A DNA stretch of 64,000 nt. Origin: Gammaproteobacteria bacterium UBA1119 (GTDB taxonomy: Bacteria > Pseudomonadota > Gammaproteobacteria > Pseudomonadales > Azotimanducaceae). Shown in pieces: positions 20,151 to 29,471 of the stretch (the stretch's first letter is position 1; the number at the start of each line of letters is the position of its first letter). The stretch is taken from contig DCBA01000010.1 of NCBI GenBank assembly GCA_002313255.1, forward strand, positions 48,367-112,366, written 5' to 3'. The notes beneath the pieces were generated by a model that worked only from the letters and a program-made list of their open reading frames with translations, searched no databases and was not told where the DNA came from. Both the position numbers and the translations under genes were made by a program.

Positions 20151-20633
20151 TTAGGACGTACTCTGCTCTTTGTAATAGTCCACGATGGCGGGGTGAACGA
20201 AGTTGGATATATCACCGCCTAAAGCCGCGATTTCGCGAACTCGAGACGAGGACAGAAAAGACCACTTATGAGCGGTGGGTAGAAGAACATACTCGATGTC
20301 CTGATCCAAAGATTGATTCATGGATAGCATCTGGAATTCGTAGTCGTAATCGGTCAATGTGCGAAGTCCTCTCAATACGAAACGAGTGTTCTTCGAACGC
20401 ACATAGTCCACCAGCAAACCGTTAAAACCTTCGACGGATACTTGATCGTCAAGATGGGCAAGTGCTTCGCGACAGAGTTCCATTCGATCGGCAAGGTATG
20501 TGGTCGGATCTTTATCGACAGACGTTCCTATCGCGATCACGACGTGGTCAAAAAGGTTTAGCGCTCGCTCGACAATGTTGGTATGGCCGTGAGTGATAGG
20601 GTTGAAGCTTCCTGGGTAAACTACTGACGACAC
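20151..20633 (-). CDS. coaD: phosphopantetheine adenylyltransferase
   Basis: Fourth step of coenzyme A synthesis, transferring AMP to 4'-phosphopantetheine; 160 aa. The nucleotidylyl-transferase signature is YPGSFNPITHGH at residues 6-17, and the C-terminal SFLSSSRVREIA is also conserved. It starts at GTG 20633. Convergent with mutM and followed upstream by rsmD, as in related genomes. Confidence 0.96.
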   Translation of the reverse strand: MSSVVYPGSFNPITHGHTNIVERALNLFDHVVIAIGTSVDKDPTTYLADRMELCREALAHLDDQVSVEGFNGLLVDYVRSKNTRFVLRGLRTLTDYDYEFQMLSMNQSLDQDIEYVLLPTAHKWSFLSSSRVREIAALGGDISNFVHPAIVDYYKEQSTS

Positions 20634-20680
20634 GCTTGGACTCCAATATTCGCGGCGATACTAGCCCAACACCCAATCGG

Positions 20681-21241
20681 TCACAAACAGAAGGTTCGAA
20701 GACGCAACAGCGCGAAACTTACTTCACCTGCGAACGATTTTTTCCACACTTCATACTTGGGATGTGCAAATTCGGCTTGACGCGGTCTTTCCAGGTAAAC
20801 GAAGGCGTCCGTTTCGAGGTGATGGTCCAGTAGGTCCAGAATGTTCTGATGCTGTTGATTTTCGAACGGAGGATCCAAGAAAACGATATCCCAGCTTTGC
20901 GTTTGACTCTCAAGCCAACTAGTGGCGTCGCTACACACGATGGTTGCTGGTGCTTCGAGCTCTGTCGCTGCCTTTTTGAGTTCCGCGGCCACCCGGGTAT
21001 CAGAATCGACGAATGTTGCTCGAGCAGCACCGCGGGAAAGGGCTTCAAATCCCAACGCGCCGGTGCCGGCATATAGATCCAGAACTCGCGCGCCCGAAAG
21101 TTCGAGGTTAAGCCAGTTAAATAGCGATTCCCTTACCCGATCAAGGGTTGGGCGTAACCCTTCGGTGTTCGTGACAACGAGCTTTCGCCGCTTCCACTTA
21201 CCACCGATAATACGGACGGTCTGGCGTTTATTTGATGGCAC
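20681..21241 (-). CDS. rsmD: 16S rRNA (guanine966-N2)-methyltransferase RsmD
   Basis: Methylates G966 of 16S rRNA using SAM; 186 aa. RIIGGKWKRRKL near the N-terminus is the family signature, VLDLYAGTGALGFEALSRGA is the SAM-binding loop, and FLDPPF is the catalytic DPPF motif. GTG 21241 is the likely start. It is divergent from ftsY with only nine bases between start codons, so both promoters must lie inside the opposite gene. Confidence 0.94.
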   Translation of the reverse strand: MPSNKRQTVRIIGGKWKRRKLVVTNTEGLRPTLDRVRESLFNWLNLELSGARVLDLYAGTGALGFEALSRGAARATFVDSDTRVAAELKKAATELEAPATIVCSDATSWLESQTQSWDIVFLDPPFENQQHQNILDLLDHHLETDAFVYLERPRQAEFAHPKYEVWKKSFAGEVSFALLRLRTFCL

Positions 21242-21250
21242 AAAGGGATA

Positions 21251-22201
21251 GTGGGAGAAGAAGGCGCAAAAAACGAGGGTTTACGAGGACGTTTTATTCG
21301 ATCCCTCGGTAAAACCCGATTAAAGGTCTCCCATGGCATTGGGGATCTTGTTCTGGGCGAAAAAAGAATTGACGAGAACACTCTATTAGACCTCGAGGCA
21401 AGCTTGTTGACTACCGACGTCGGCATTGACGCCGCTGAGGCGATTATTGCGGGCCTCAAGGGGCGCCTATCACGCAACGAGCTTTCGGATAGGAAGGCGC
21501 TTCACCAGGCGTTACGGGTCGAATTAACTGAGATGGCGCGTCCTCTGGGCAAACCGTTCCAAATTGGGTCAGCAAGGCCTTTCGTGGTGCTTTTCATCGG
21601 GGTAAATGGAGTGGGAAAGACGACTACGATTGGCAAGCTATCCAAACACCTGGAAGTTGCTGGCTTTTCCACGTTGCTTGCAGCTGGGGACACGTTCCGA
21701 GCTGCTGCGACCGAACAGATCCAGGCGTGGGGTACTTCAAACGACGTCCCGGTCGTGGCCCAACAGTCAGGTGCTGACAGCGCGGCCGTCATTTACGATG
21801 CGATCGAAACGGCAAAACGTCGAGGCATAGATGTTGTATTGGCGGATACGGCGGGTCGATTGCAAGCAAAGAAAGGGCTCATGGATGAATTATCAAAAAT
21901 AAAGCGCGTTATTGCCCGCACGGACGAAACTGCACCGCACGAATGCCTATTGGTGATTGACGCAAATGTTGGCCAAAATGCCTTGTCTCAACTCCATGAC
22001 TTTGACGAGGCAGTCGGAGTGTCTGGCATGGTGGTGGCCAAGTTGGATGGCTCGGCCAGGGGTGGCGTCTTGTTTTCGCTGGCGCATGCGCAAGCTTCGC
22101 AGGAATGCACGCCGGTCTACTTCATTGGTCTTGGAGAGTCGGCGGACGATTTGGAGCCGTTCGATCCGGATGCTTTCGTCGAAGCATTACTCGCGCCGTG
22201 A
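21251..22201 (+). CDS. ftsY: signal recognition particle receptor FtsY (short form)
   Basis: SRP receptor GTPase that docks ribosome-SRP complexes at the membrane; 316 aa. This is just the NG core: the four-helix N domain (DENTLLDLEASLLTTDVG), P-loop GVNGVGKTTTIGK, DTFRAAATEQ, DTAGR and AKLDG. The long acidic A domain of E. coli FtsY (497 aa) is missing; many bacteria have such short forms. The start is GTG 21251 with AGGG at 21244-21247. The stop overlaps the ftsE start. Confidence 0.95.
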   Translation: MGEEGAKNEGLRGRFIRSLGKTRLKVSHGIGDLVLGEKRIDENTLLDLEASLLTTDVGIDAAEAIIAGLKGRLSRNELSDRKALHQALRVELTEMARPLGKPFQIGSARPFVVLFIGVNGVGKTTTIGKLSKHLEVAGFSTLLAAGDTFRAAATEQIQAWGTSNDVPVVAQQSGADSAAVIYDAIETAKRRGIDVVLADTAGRLQAKKGLMDELSKIKRVIARTDETAPHECLLVIDANVGQNALSQLHDFDEAVGVSGMVVAKLDGSARGGVLFSLAHAQASQECTPVYFIGLGESADDLEPFDPDAFVEALLAP

Positions 22202-22902
22202 GTAAGATCGAATTTCAGAGGGTCACGAAACGATTTCAGGGCGGCGGTGAAGCGCTAAAGGATGTATCGGTCGTCTTTCCCGAAGGGACCATGACATTTT
22301 TGACCGGTCACTCTGGGGCGGGGAAAAGTACGTTTCTTCGTCTACTTTTACGGACAGAAAGTCCCACGCGCGGCCAGATTTTCGTTAACGACGTCAATAT
22401 CGTCAAATTACCCGTTAGAAAAATCCCTGCATACCGTCAAAATCTTGGGGCAGTATTTCAGGATCATCACCTGCTTTCGGAAAGGAGCGTGTACGAAAAT
22501 GTGGCGCTGCCCCTCAAAGTCGCGGGTATGCGTGAGCAGGATGTCGCGAGGAGGGTTCGAGCAGCGCTGTCACGCGTAGGCTTGCTCGAAAAGGAACGGC
22601 TTGGAACGCGGGCTCTCTCGACGGGCGAACGACAGCGAGTGGGTATTGCTAGGGCCGTAGTCAATAGGCCTAAAGTACTTCTCGCCGACGAGCCGACAGG
22701 CAATCTCGATCCGGACTTATCGCGAGATATCATGACCTTGTTCGAACAGTTTAATCAGGTCGGAACAACCGTGATCGTAGCGAGCCATGATCGCGAATTG
22801 ATTGATGCGATGGGGTTTCGAATTGTTGAGCTAGCTAGCGGCGGTGTGATCTGCGATGACGATTCGACAAACTTGGACAAATGGAAGGATGGCAGCGTCT
22901 AA
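22198..22902 (+). CDS. ftsE: cell division ATP-binding protein FtsE
   Basis: ABC-type ATPase that works with FtsX to control septal peptidoglycan hydrolases; 234 aa. GTG 22198 overlaps the ftsY stop (GTGA), and longer frames extend into ftsY. Visible motifs are Walker A GHSGAGKST, Q-loop FQDHHLLSERSVYENV, signature LSTGERQR (variant of LSGGQ), Walker B VLLADEPTG, and the switch histidine in VASHD. It is translationally coupled to ftsX. Confidence 0.96.
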   Translation: MSKIEFQRVTKRFQGGGEALKDVSVVFPEGTMTFLTGHSGAGKSTFLRLLLRTESPTRGQIFVNDVNIVKLPVRKIPAYRQNLGAVFQDHHLLSERSVYENVALPLKVAGMREQDVARRVRAALSRVGLLEKERLGTRALSTGERQRVGIARAVVNRPKVLLADEPTGNLDPDLSRDIMTLFEQFNQVGTTVIVASHDRELIDAMGFRIVELASGGVICDDDSTNLDKWKDGSV

Positions 22903-23842
22903 CGAACCATGGCCCAGGTCCAAGAGGCCTATTGCGGCAACGTTTCGAGATCACGTAAGTGTCATTAGGGATAGTGTTCGTTTCACGAGCCGTCGGTTCG
23001 GCACAAGCCTGTTGGTATGGCTTTTGATTGGCACCGCAATGTCGCTGCCAGCAGGCTTGTATTTGATCGAAAGAAATATCGAAGTGATCTCGAGACAGTG
23101 GGATAGCCTCAATAGCTTTTCGGTTTATTTCAAGGTCGGTGCGTCGGAGGGCGATATAAACGAATTGGTTCAACAAATTCGTAGCCACAGTGACGTTGTG
23201 ACGGTTACAACGGTTACGCCCGAGGAAGCTCTGAACGAATTTAGTTCGTACAAGGTGATCATGGATGCGATGACGCTTCTTGAGTCCAATCCGCTACCAG
23301 CATCGGCGCGGGTCGCGGTAGATGATCAACTCTCTCTTAAGCGCCTTAGTGACGTCGCGTTGCAATTCGGGGAGCTAGGCGTCGTTGACGAAATTGTTGT
23401 CGAAAGGGCATGGCTTCAGCGCTTGCAAGCGATTGACGAGTTCATCAGTCGGCTAGGATGGGTGCTCGGTGTTTTATTCGGTGCGGGTGCGGTACTTATT
23501 ACTGCGGCTTCGGTTCGTCTCGCACTTGAGTTGCGCCTTGAAGAAATCAAAGTACTCAAGCTAGTTGGTGCAACAAACGCATTTATTACGAGACCGTTCT
23601 TGTACTCTGGTGCGATCTACGGTCTCGGGGGAGCTTTGGTCGCGGCGATGGTCTTGTCGGCAGCTCTTATCTTACTTGAAGCTCCGCTCGGAGCCCTATG
23701 GTCGAGCTATGGTCAGATGGTGAATTTACAGGGCGATGAGCCGGCGTTTTACTTTGGCCTAGGCCTCGTTGGCGTGATTCTAGGTGTAATCGGAGGATTA
23801 GTGGCGTCAAATCAACGACTTAGGGAAATAAATATCGATTAA
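22889..23842 (+). CDS. ftsX: cell division protein FtsX
   Basis: Membrane partner of FtsE, about 317 aa. A cytoplasmic N-terminus precedes TM1 (near TSLLVWLLIGTAMSLPAGLYL), then a periplasmic domain that recruits amidase activators, then three more TM segments with the FtsX-domain stretch LELRLEEIKVLKLVGAT. ATG 22889 is preferred (14-base overlap with ftsE); ATG 22856 would add 11 residues. The stop is followed by a 76-base gap that carries the rpoH control region. Confidence 0.93.
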   Translation: MAASNEPWPRSKRPIAATFRDHVSVIRDSVRFTSRRFGTSLLVWLLIGTAMSLPAGLYLIERNIEVISRQWDSLNSFSVYFKVGASEGDINELVQQIRSHSDVVTVTTVTPEEALNEFSSYKVIMDAMTLLESNPLPASARVAVDDQLSLKRLSDVALQFGELGVVDEIVVERAWLQRLQAIDEFISRLGWVLGVLFGAGAVLITAASVRLALELRLEEIKVLKLVGATNAFITRPFLYSGAIYGLGGALVAAMVLSAALILLEAPLGALWSSYGQMVNLQGDEPAFYFGLGLVGVILGVIGGLVASNQRLREINID

Positions 23843-23859
23843 TCAATGTGTTGACTCGG

Positions 23860-23886
23860 TTAGCACTCGTATGATGAGAGTGCTAA
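23860..23886 (+). promoter_or_regulatory. CIRCE operator (HrcA site) upstream of rpoH
   Basis: The sequence is TTAGCACTC, nine bases, GAGTGCTAA: a perfect match to the CIRCE consensus TTAGCACTC-N9-GAGTGCTAA, with both 9-base arms intact. It lies between ftsX and rpoH, 32 bases before the rpoH start. CIRCE is the binding site of the heat-shock repressor HrcA, and no other target gene is possible here. TTGACT just upstream (23851-23856) could be a -35, with TATGAT inside the spacer, but the spacing is short, so I cannot fix the promoter. Confidence 0.93.
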
Positions 23887-23918
23887 AATGCCATTATGTT
23901 GCTACCGAGGTTATCAAG

Positions 23919-24782
23919 TTGAGTACCGACGTTATGTTGTTGGAAATCGTGTCCCCAGGGCGGGATTTGGACGCGTATATCCGGACAATCAATGCACTAC
24001 CGATACTGACACCTGAGCGGGAAAGGGAGCTAGCGGAACGTTTTTTTGATGACAATGATCTCGAAGCGGCTCGCGAGCTCGTGCTTTGCCATCTCCGTTT
24101 CGTTGTCCACCTTGCCAAAGGGTATCGGGGGTATGGATTACCGATCGGTGATCTTATTCAGGAAGGTAATGTTGGTCTTATGAAGGCGGTGAAGCGGTTC
24201 GATCCATCCTTCGGCGTGCGATTAGTGTCTTTTGCTGTTCATTGGATCAAGGCGGAAATCCACGAGTTTGTGTTGCGTAACTGGCGAGTCGTTAAGGTCG
24301 CGACGACCAAAGGACAACGAAAATTATTTTTTAATCTGCGAAATCGCAAAAAGACGCTTAGTTGGCTAACAGCAGAAGAAACCCGAGCTATTGCAGAGGA
24401 TCTTGGTGTCGAACCGAAGGTCGTAACGCAGATGGAAGGGCGATTAGCCGCCCGCGATGTCGGATTTGACGGCGACGATACTGACGATGGAGATCATAGT
24501 AATAACTTCGGCGCGCCAGCTCATTTTCTAAGTGATGAAGGGCAAGATCCCGCCGACTTGGTAGAGAAAGAAGATTGGGCACAGCAGTCTCAAGCGAAAC
24601 TACGAACTGCGATGGATCAGCTCGACGATCGCAGTCGGGATATCCTTCAGAATCGCTGGCTCGCAGAAGAAAAAACCACTCTACAAGAACTGGGGAAGAA
24701 CTATGGCGTTTCTGCCGAGCGGATACGCCAGCTCGAGCAAAATGCCATGAAGAAGCTTAAAACCCATATGGAGGCTGCCTAA
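23919..24782 (+). CDS. rpoH: RNA polymerase heat-shock sigma factor sigma-32 (RpoH)
   Basis: Directs RNA polymerase to chaperone and protease promoters; 287 aa. Region 2 shows GYGLPIGDLIQEGNVGLMKAV and VRLVSFAVHWIKAEIHEFVL. The RpoH box QRKLFFNLR is intact and separates this from other sigmas. Region 4 ends SAERIRQLEQNAMKKL. TTG 23919 is chosen because GAGG at 23907-23910 is well placed and the length before LDAYIR then equals that of E. coli. A start upstream would fall inside the CIRCE operator. The ftsYEX-rpoH order is classic. Confidence 0.95.
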   Translation: MSTDVMLLEIVSPGRDLDAYIRTINALPILTPERERELAERFFDDNDLEAARELVLCHLRFVVHLAKGYRGYGLPIGDLIQEGNVGLMKAVKRFDPSFGVRLVSFAVHWIKAEIHEFVLRNWRVVKVATTKGQRKLFFNLRNRKKTLSWLTAEETRAIAEDLGVEPKVVTQMEGRLAARDVGFDGDDTDDGDHSNNFGAPAHFLSDEGQDPADLVEKEDWAQQSQAKLRTAMDQLDDRSRDILQNRWLAEEKTTLQELGKNYGVSAERIRQLEQNAMKKLKTHMEAA

Positions 24783-24788
24783 GAGCGC

Positions 24789-25127
24789 GTGTCACCCTTG
24801 CTGCTTTGGCTTGCAGCATTGTTGGGAGCGAGTGGCGTTATTGCCGGGGCTATTGAGTCGCATGTCTTTGAAAGTGGTAGCTCCGCCATGGAGATTGGCG
24901 TTAGATACCAACTGATTCATGCCGTCGCGATCTTTATTGTTGCTTTAGTCCCAGAACGGGTTAATCGGTGGTCGGGCTATATTTTTTCTATCGGCATACT
25001 CTTGTTTAGCGGTAGTTTGTACGGGATCGCATGGGGCGGTCCGGTTTGGCTCGGACCGCTAACTCCTTTGGGTGGAGTGCTACTTGTAGCAGGTTGGCTG
25101 CTCCTGCCCTGGAAACAAGAAAATTGA
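24789..25127 (+). CDS. DUF423 family small membrane protein
   Basis: A 112-aa protein with four hydrophobic helices. The segments LLGASGVIAGAIESHVF, GVRYQLIHAVAIFIV, ILLFSGSLYGIAW and TPLGGVLLVAGWLLL are the DUF423 (YgdD-like) family pattern. The family is widespread in bacteria and its role is unknown. It starts at GTG 24789, six bases after rpoH, and its stop overlaps the trmB TTG start, so all three are probably co-transcribed. Confidence 0.88.
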   Translation: MSPLLLWLAALLGASGVIAGAIESHVFESGSSAMEIGVRYQLIHAVAIFIVALVPERVNRWSGYIFSIGILLFSGSLYGIAWGGPVWLGPLTPLGGVLLVAGWLLLPWKQEN

Positions 25128-25768
25128 TTTTCTCAAAGCCAACCTTCATTCGTCGGCGTGGACGGATGACAAACGCGCAACTGGGAGCGCTTAGTCGTCT
25201 GGATCCATTCCTGATGGACCCCGCTGTTGACGCGGCGGAAGTATTTAATCGGCAAGCGCCCACAGCTATGGAAATTGGCTTTGGGATGGGTCAAGCACTT
25301 GTTCATTTTGCCGGCTGTCATCCGGAGTGGAATTGCATTGGAGTGGATGTATATCGTCCGGGAATTGGGTCGCTTGTTCTCCAGTGTGAGCAAAAAAACA
25401 TTAAGAACGTACGCATCGTTGAATCCGACGCTTTATCCGTTCTCGAGTGTCTTGAGGACAATTCGATCGAGCTGATTATGGTTTTTTTCCCCGATCCATG
25501 GCCGAAAAAGCACCACCACAAGCGACGTCTCGTAACCCCGGCATTTGCAACCTTAGCTTCAAGTAAACTGAACCCCGGTGGACGGCTGCGGCTTGCAACA
25601 GACTGGTTACCCTACGCCGAAACGATCGTTGAAGCCCTACAAGGTAATCCGGAACTTCACGGTGGCATCTCGGATCGATGGCCACTGCGTCCCCCGACCA
25701 AGTTCGAGGAGCGCGCCCGACAGCTTCGGCATTGCGTTCAAGACTTTTGTTATACGAAGGTTAGATAA
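25124..25768 (+). CDS. trmB: tRNA (guanine46-N7)-methyltransferase TrmB
   Basis: SAM-dependent enzyme that methylates G46 in the variable loop of tRNA, 214 aa. The N-terminus FIRRRGRMTNAQ is the family start. It is followed by the SAM site MEIGFGMGQAL and the catalytic VFFPDPWPKKHHHKRRLV. TTG 25124, overlapping the preceding stop (TTGA), is chosen because it puts a start just before FIRRR; no ATG is available there. It converges on hemW. Confidence 0.94.
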   Translation: MIFSKPTFIRRRGRMTNAQLGALSRLDPFLMDPAVDAAEVFNRQAPTAMEIGFGMGQALVHFAGCHPEWNCIGVDVYRPGIGSLVLQCEQKNIKNVRIVESDALSVLECLEDNSIELIMVFFPDPWPKKHHHKRRLVTPAFATLASSKLNPGGRLRLATDWLPYAETIVEALQGNPELHGGISDRWPLRPPTKFEERARQLRHCVQDFCYTKVR

Positions 25769-25814
25769 CCCTTTTAGGAACTGGGATCGGTCAAATATGC
25801 TCGGTAAACGGATT

Positions 25815-26909
25815 TCAGTTGAGGAATTGACTAACCACGGCATTTAGTTGGGAGTAGCCTCTTTCCGTCACCTGGAGCCGGCCTGGTTGCATGAGTTCCC
25901 ATGACACGAGTCGATCAACGACGTCAGAAATAACTTCATACGAAAGCCCGGTTGTTTGGGAAAACAGTGACGTTTCGACGCCTTCAGTTAGTCGGAGGGC
26001 GTTCATCATGAATTCAACGGGCAATTCGTCGTGCGATACGTCGACGATTTCGGTCGGCGCACCAGCGAGGTAAAGCCTTGGTTGGCGGGGTTTCATGGTG
26101 CGGATGATTTTGCCGCCTCGACCAATCTTGCCATGCGCGCCAGCACCAATACCGACGTAGTCTCCAAAACGCCAGTAATTCACGTTATGGCGACAACGAG
26201 CGCCGTCACGTCCAAAAGCAGAGACTTCGTATTGGGAATAGCCGTTTTCCTCCAATAGTTCTCTCCCCGCGTCGTTCATATCGGCCCGGAGATCATCCGA
26301 TGCCAATTTAGGTGGTCGGCGATGGAATTCGGTTCGAGGTTCGATGGTCAGTTGGTACCAAGATAGGTGGTCAGTTCCAAAACTTATGGCACGCTCGAGA
26401 TCGGCCATGGCGCCATCCAAGTTTTGATTCGGTAATCCAAACATGAGGTCGAGATTGACGCTATCAAATCCTGCCGTTAGGGCATTTTCCACGGCTTTCG
26501 AGGCATCATCAGAGTTATGAACCCGCCCGAGTTTTTTGAGTTGTTCAGGGTCGAAGGATTGCACGCCAATCGAAATTCGGGTTATTCCGGCGTCCAAATA
26601 TGCTTCGAAAGCATCGTGTTCTAGCGTTCCTGGGTTCGCCTCCATAGTAATTTCGGGAACGTTTTGACGACCAACTGATTGTAGAAATCGAGCGAGGGCG
26701 TTAGCGGAAAATAAACTTGGCGTTCCGCCGCCTAGATAGATGGTGTCGATACTTTGTCCGGTAGAATCGAGCTCTGAATTGAAGTCCTCCATTAGGCGAG
26801 ATACGTAACCTATTTCATCCAGTTCGCTATGGAGCGGATGTGAGTTGAAATCGCAATAGGGGCATTTGCGCACACACCATGGGAAATGCGTATAGAGGCC
26901 GAGACCCAT
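25815..26909 (-). CDS. hemW: radical SAM haem chaperone HemW
   Basis: Radical SAM protein related to coproporphyrinogen dehydrogenase HemN but thought to insert haem into respiratory enzymes; 364 aa. The [4Fe-4S] motif is C-V-R-K-C-P-Y-C at about residues 12-19, followed by DFNSH. YLGGGTPSL and EANPGTLE are family segments, and SIGVQSFDPEQLKKLGRVH is conserved. The short N-terminus without the extra HemN cysteine region supports HemW over HemN. The start overlaps the end of rdgB, the usual partner in many Gammaproteobacteria. Confidence 0.94.
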   Translation of the reverse strand: MGLGLYTHFPWCVRKCPYCDFNSHPLHSELDEIGYVSRLMEDFNSELDSTGQSIDTIYLGGGTPSLFSANALARFLQSVGRQNVPEITMEANPGTLEHDAFEAYLDAGITRISIGVQSFDPEQLKKLGRVHNSDDASKAVENALTAGFDSVNLDLMFGLPNQNLDGAMADLERAISFGTDHLSWYQLTIEPRTEFHRRPPKLASDDLRADMNDAGRELLEENGYSQYEVSAFGRDGARCRHNVNYWRFGDYVGIGAGAHGKIGRGGKIIRTMKPRQPRLYLAGAPTEIVDVSHDELPVEFMMNALRLTEGVETSLFSQTTGLSYEVISDVVDRLVSWELMQPGRLQVTERGYSQLNAVVSQFLN

Positions 26910-27514
26910 TAAATCTGTGCTCGCCGATCTTGAATTGACCGAATGAGGTTTGTTGAGGCAATGGCGCGATGGCTTAAGCGGTTCTTTAATTCTGGCTCCA
27001 TCTGCGCGGCTGTTATTTGGAAGCCTTTGGCTACAAAAAGAGGATCGTAACCAAAACCGTTATTTCCTTTCGCCTCATCCGCAATGTTTCCATGCCACTC
27101 GCCAAAAGCCACGATAGGCGTTGGGTCTTCTGAGTGAAGAAGAAAAACGAGTGTGCAAAAAAAATACGCCCGCCGACTTTCGGAGTTGCGAAGGGCTTCT
27201 AAAAGCTTCAAGTTGTTCTTTTCCGGGTTCGCGGACGTGCCGGCGTAGCGAGCCGAATAAATGCCTGGAGCGCCATTCAACGATGGGACCACTAACCCCG
27301 AATCGTCCGCCAGTGTCGGTAACGACGTCAGTCGACTTGCGTGTCGTGCCTTGAGCAGAGCGTTTTCTAGGAACGAAGCGCCGGTTTCAGGGATGGCGTC
27401 TATCTTATAGTGCGATTGTGGTCTCAGCTCGAATTCGATGGACGAGAGTAACAGCTTGAATTCGTCGAGCTTGCCCTTACTACCACTAGCTAGTACGGCG
27501 GTTTGAAAACGCAT
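26909..27514 (-). CDS. rdgB: XTP/dITP diphosphatase (non-canonical purine NTP pyrophosphatase)
   Basis: House-cleaning enzyme that hydrolyses dITP and XTP to prevent mutagenic insertion; 201 aa. The N-terminal ASGSKGKLDEFK binds triphosphate, ADDSGLVVPSLNGAPGIYSARYAG holds the metal site, and GFGYDPLF and LSHRA bind the base. It lies directly before hemW and 131 bases after metW; that gap holds nothing recognisable. Confidence 0.96.
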   Translation of the reverse strand: MRFQTAVLASGSKGKLDEFKLLLSSIEFELRPQSHYKIDAIPETGASFLENALLKARHASRLTSLPTLADDSGLVVPSLNGAPGIYSARYAGTSANPEKNNLKLLEALRNSESRRAYFFCTLVFLLHSEDPTPIVAFGEWHGNIADEAKGNNGFGYDPLFVAKGFQITAAQMEPELKNRLSHRAIASTNLIRSIQDRRAQI

Positions 27515-27645
27515 CCCCTCACCTTAATGCTTTTCAATGACGCCGAGAAAAAAATGCGAGACCTGCTTGAATTATGGCGGCCATTAAATTTGAGTTAGCT
27601 TCGAGAGATTTTTCAGGTCTAACCAAAAGGCATAACACGGTTGTT

Positions 27646-28242
27646 TCACAACGCCCGGCCGAGTCGATAGAACGCAATTGCGCCGAAAAGATTTGGGAAC
27701 CGCTTCATTAGGGAGCCTGTCTTGTAAGAAGAACTAAAGACTAGTCGCTGGATAACACGTAGATCCTTTTCTTCGCAGAGTTGTTCGAAATCCAAAAACG
27801 TGCAGGGTCGAATATTTGGGGTATCAAACCAGCGGTGAGGTATTGGCTGGGATACCGGGACGTTGCCACTGGTAAGCATTCGCACACGGTGTCCCCAGTA
27901 GCCGAAGTTAGGGAACGTTACGATGCACTCTTCGCCTATTCGTAACATCTCGTCAAGCAATTGGTGCGGAGAATCGATAGCTTGAAGTGTCTCGGTCATC
28001 ACCACCATATCAAAACTTTTATCGGTAAAGCGTTGTAGACCTTCATTTAGATCGTGTTCGACGACGTTGATCCCTCGCTGGATACAAGCAGCGATTTCGT
28101 CTGCGTCGTTTTCGATTCCGTAGCCTAGAATGTTCTTGGCGTGTGCCAGATGCTCCAACAATTCACCGCTACCACAACCAAGATCGAGTACACGGGCGTC
28201 GCGCTTAATAAGGTTTGCGATAATTCTAAGATCTTCTCTCAT
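27646..28242 (-). CDS. metW: MetW, methyltransferase-like partner of MetX
   Basis: A 198-aa protein with a SAM-binding Rossmann fold ([16 protein letters not shown]) and the family segments [13 protein letters not shown] and [11 protein letters not shown]. It is always paired with metX in proteobacteria and is needed for full homoserine acyltransferase activity in several of them. It starts inside the metX stop (ATGA overlap), confirming the pairing. Confidence 0.94.
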   Translation of the reverse strand: MREDLRIIANLIKRDARVLDLGCGSGELLEHLAHAKNILGYGIENDADEIAACIQRGINVVEHDLNEGLQRFTDKSFDMVVMTETLQAIDSPHQLLDEMLRIGEECIVTFPNFGYWGHRVRMLTSGNVPVSQPIPHRWFDTPNIRPCTFLDFEQLCEEKDLRVIQRLVFSSSYKTGSLMKRFPNLFGAIAFYRLGRAL

Positions 28243-29387
28243 AAGTCACGTTCCCGCGCGATGCGGCCCATGTAGGCGTGTAAAACGCCAAAATAACGGG
28301 GTATCGGTAATAGAAAGGAATCGTGCCCGAAGGTCGATTCGATAGTCGTGCTTATTACATCTTTACCGGCGGCGATGAGCGCGTCAACGATTGTATCGGA
28401 GCGTTCCGGGGCAAATCGCCAGTCCGAGGTAAAGGAAGCAACCAAGAATTTCGCTTTTGCATTGGCGAGGGCTCTAACTAGGTCATCGTTGAATTCACGA
28501 GCGGGATCGAAATAATCGAGTGCTCGAGTCATAAGTATGTACGTATTAGCGTCAAACAATTTCGAGAATGTTTCCCCTTGATAGTGAAGATAACTTTCTA
28601 CCTGAAATTCAACGTCCTGCCCTAGCGCAATATCGCCAGACTTCAGCTCTCGACCAAATCTGTCGCCCATCGCGTCGTCGGAAAGATAGGTGACGTGACC
28701 GACCATTCGTGCCAATCCAAGGCCTCTCTCGGGATTTACTCCCCTTGTTTGGTAGTGCCCGCCGTTAAATTCTGGATCGCTGGAAATAGCGAACCGCGCA
28801 ATCTCATTGAAGGCGATGTTTTGTGCGGAAAGCTTTGGTGTGCATGCGATGAGTAGGGCGTGCGCCACTCGATCCGGGTAATCGATGGTCCATTGCATTG
28901 CCTGCATGCCGCCGAGACTTCCCCCGATGACGGCGGCGAACTTATCGATCCCAAGCGTTTGCGCAAGCATGTGTTGGGTTTGGACCCAATCTTTAACGGT
29001 TACAGTGGGGAAAGTGGGACCGTAGATCTCGCCTGTATCGGGATTAATAGAAGTCGGTCCGGTGGTTCCGTGGCAGCCACCGAGATTGTTCAGGCTCAAC
29101 ACGTAAAAGTGATCGGTGTCGATAGGTTTGCCGGGACCGATACAGTTGTCCCACCATCCTGGTTTTGTGTCTTCGCGAGTGTGATAGCCAGCGGCGTGAT
29201 GGTGTCCGGATAGAGCGTGGCAGATTAGAACAGCGTTATTACGTTCTTCGTTGAGTCTCCCATAGGTTTCATATACGAGTTCAAATCCAGGTAATTTCGC
29301 ACCGGATTGCAGCGTAATCGACGAGTCAAACCGGTGGGATAGTGGCTTGACCAACCCAACGGAGTTGTCGGGTATCTCTGAGGCCAT
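28239..29387 (-). CDS. metX: homoserine O-acyltransferase MetX (probably succinyl-CoA type)
   Basis: First committed step of methionine synthesis, acylating homoserine; 382 aa. The alpha/beta-hydrolase fold has nucleophile Ser157 in GGSLGGMQ, an early oxyanion region [11 protein letters not shown], and the catalytic His in [11 protein letters not shown]. In Gammaproteobacteria the MetX paired with MetW uses succinyl-CoA more often than acetyl-CoA; I infer that here from context only. metW follows with a four-base overlap. Confidence 0.94.
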   Translation of the reverse strand: MASEIPDNSVGLVKPLSHRFDSSITLQSGAKLPGFELVYETYGRLNEERNNAVLICHALSGHHHAAGYHTREDTKPGWWDNCIGPGKPIDTDHFYVLSLNNLGGCHGTTGPTSINPDTGEIYGPTFPTVTVKDWVQTQHMLAQTLGIDKFAAVIGGSLGGMQAMQWTIDYPDRVAHALLIACTPKLSAQNIAFNEIARFAISSDPEFNGGHYQTRGVNPERGLGLARMVGHVTYLSDDAMGDRFGRELKSGDIALGQDVEFQVESYLHYQGETFSKLFDANTYILMTRALDYFDPAREFNDDLVRALANAKAKFLVASFTSDWRFAPERSDTIVDALIAAGKDVISTTIESTFGHDSFLLPIPRYFGVLHAYMGRIARERDL

Positions 29388-29471
29388 ACAGAATACGAAC
29401 CAATACCGAAAATCGGACGCGGAGTCTAAAACACCCCTTGGCTAAGCACCAATTAACGCGAAGGGTATCAA

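Noticed and set aside
23871-23918. Earlier ATG starts for rpoH at 23871 or 23874
   Set aside because: They lie inside the CIRCE operator and give an N-terminus unlike the family; TTG 23919 has a good ribosome-binding site.
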